The notes under the pieces were generated by a model. The model ran no database searches and was not told the DNA's origin. It was given only the letters and a program-made list of their open reading frames with translations. This document shows positions 63,165 to 64,000 of a stretch of DNA of 64,000 nt, piece after piece (position 1 is the stretch's first letter; each line of letters starts with the position of its first letter). The position numbers and the translations under genes are program-made. Origin of the DNA: Micromonospora sp. ATCC 39149 (GTDB lineage: Bacteria > Actinomycetota > Actinomycetes > Mycobacteriales > Micromonosporaceae); assembly GCF_000158815.1 (NCBI RefSeq), contig NZ_GG657738.1, forward strand, positions 4,727,947-4,791,946, read 5' to 3'.

Positions 63165-64000
63165 ATGGCCGTACGCCGCATGTTCGCCGCCGTCGCGGTC
63201 GTCGCCGCGACCGTGGCGCTCGCCGCGCCGCCGGCGTACGCGCACGGCGCGCCGACCACCCCGCTGAGCCGCGCCGCCGCCTGCCGGCCCGGCGGCCCCC
63301 ACGCCGCGACCCCCGCCTGTCGGGCTGCCGTGTCGGCCGGCGCGGCGGTCCGCGAGTGGGACAACATCCGGGTGGCGCGCATCGACGGGCGGGACCGGGA
63401 ACGCATCCCCGACGGTGAGCTGTGCAGCGGCGGGCTGTCGGCGTACCGGGGGCTGGACCTGGCGCGGTCCGACTGGCCGGCGACCGAACTGGAGGCCGGC
63501 GGTCGGCTCACCTTCCGGTACCGGACGACGATCCCGCACCGGGGCACGTTCCGGCTCTACTCGACCGTCGACGGCTACGACCCACGGCAGCGACTGACCT
63601 GGGTGGACCTGGAGGCCGAGCCGTTCCTGACGGCCACCGACCCGCCGTTGCGGGACGGGGCGTACCAGATGGCGGGGCGGCTGCCGGCAGGCAAGACCGG
63701 GCGGCACCTCATCTACACGATCTGGCAGAACTCCGACACCCAGGACACGTACTACTCGTGTTCCGACGTGGTCTACCGCGCCCCGGCGACGACCATCGCC
63801 GCGCTGCCCGGGCAGACGGAGCCGGCCGACGCCCCCGGGGTGCTGCGTGCCGACGCGGGGACGCTGAGCGCGCCCGCCCCCTCGGGGGCGACCGTCGAGG
63901 GCGCGGCCGGGGTGCCGGTGGCCTCGGTGAGCCGGCTCGGCCCTGGCGGGTGGCCGGTGGCGGCCGGCGCTGCCGCGGTGCTCGTCGTGCTGCTGGCCGC
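63165..64000 (+). CDS. AA10 lytic polysaccharide monooxygenase, partial (runs off the window)
   Basis: Copper enzyme that oxidatively cleaves chitin or cellulose outside the cell. After a Sec signal (FAAVAVVAATVALAAPPAYA), cleavage would expose His1 in HGAPTTPLSRAAA, the first ligand of the copper brace; the second His is in TIPHRGTFRLYST. Cys residues in the early loop and in YYSCSDV fit conserved disulfides. A linker and a hydrophobic stretch (WPVAAGAAAVLVVLLAA) follow, suggesting a C-terminal membrane anchor. About 279 residues are in the window; the stop is beyond it. Confidence 0.9.
   Translation, partial: MAVRRMFAAVAVVAATVALAAPPAYAHGAPTTPLSRAAACRPGGPHAATPACRAAVSAGAAVREWDNIRVARIDGRDRERIPDGELCSGGLSAYRGLDLARSDWPATELEAGGRLTFRYRTTIPHRGTFRLYSTVDGYDPRQRLTWVDLEAEPFLTATDPPLRDGAYQMAGRLPAGKTGRHLIYTIWQNSDTQDTYYSCSDVVYRAPATTIAALPGQTEPADAPGVLRADAGTLSAPAPSGATVEGAAGVPVASVSRLGPGGWPVAAGAAAVLVVLLA

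Overview
The window is very GC-rich and its gene order is that of an actinobacterium, most likely Micromonosporaceae (Micromonospora or a close relative). Pointers are mtrA-mtrB-lpqB-comF-hpf-secA, prfB-ftsE-ftsX-smpB-ssrA, GTG starts, an IdeR-type iron box, Zur-type zinc boxes and the tmRNA tag AKQNRADFALAA. The genus is inference; nothing here fixes it.

Layout. 1-5435: ahcY with a structured leader, then an iron-uptake operon efeUOB behind an IdeR/DtxR-like box. 5509-16819: the conserved mtrAB-lpqB-comF-hpf block, two translationally coupled tandem-GNAT genes on the minus strand, and secA. 16865-18295: an intact IS30-family element, followed by a frameshifted Rv3235-like gene. 19072-23932: an excisionase-like HTH protein, a DUF6912 protein, a membrane protein, pruA and a PadR regulator. 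24078-28089: prfB, ftsEX, smpB and tmRNA. 28212-32625: a frameshifted lipoprotein, a benzoylformate decarboxylase-like TPP enzyme, an MTA phosphorylase and a YqgE protein. 32715-32790: tRNA-Ala(GGC), followed at once by a broken integrase. 32880 to about 45700: an accessory region with gene fragments, an NnaR-like HemD-wHTH regulator divergent from a nitrate-type ABC transporter, a TetR/aldo-keto reductase pair, an XRE-cupin regulator divergent from a TrxR-like flavoprotein, and a HemK-like methyltransferase.

45967-60447 is the most interesting part: a zinc-starvation island. Four copies of a 15-bp Zur-type box (consensus TGAAAACGATTNTCA) stand in front of (i) two small secreted choice-of-anchor M proteins, (ii) an 'anchored repeat' zinc-type ABC transporter (lipoprotein receptor, membrane-anchored repeat protein, ATPase, permease), (iii) zinc-free paralogues of L28, L33 and S14, and (iv) a P-loop-less COG0523 protein, zinc-free L31, a 68-residue protein and a Fur-family regulator. 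A second Fur-family gene, closely similar to Zur, faces this operon. Between the transporter and the ribosomal genes lie an LPRTG-tailed repeat protein (with one apparent frameshift), a DUF916/WxL-binding-type anchor and a repeat protein with a WxL-like C-terminus. The repeat domain therefore appears free, lipid-anchored, TM-anchored, sortase-anchored and probably WxL-anchored, which suggests a surface metal relay feeding the permease. 60672-62928 is a YtrA-type GntR/ABC exporter operon, and a partial AA10 lytic polysaccharide monooxygenase runs off the right end.

Three genes (near 18518, 29092 and 52729) look intact except for one +1 shift each. Sequencing error and real mutation cannot be separated from the sequence alone.
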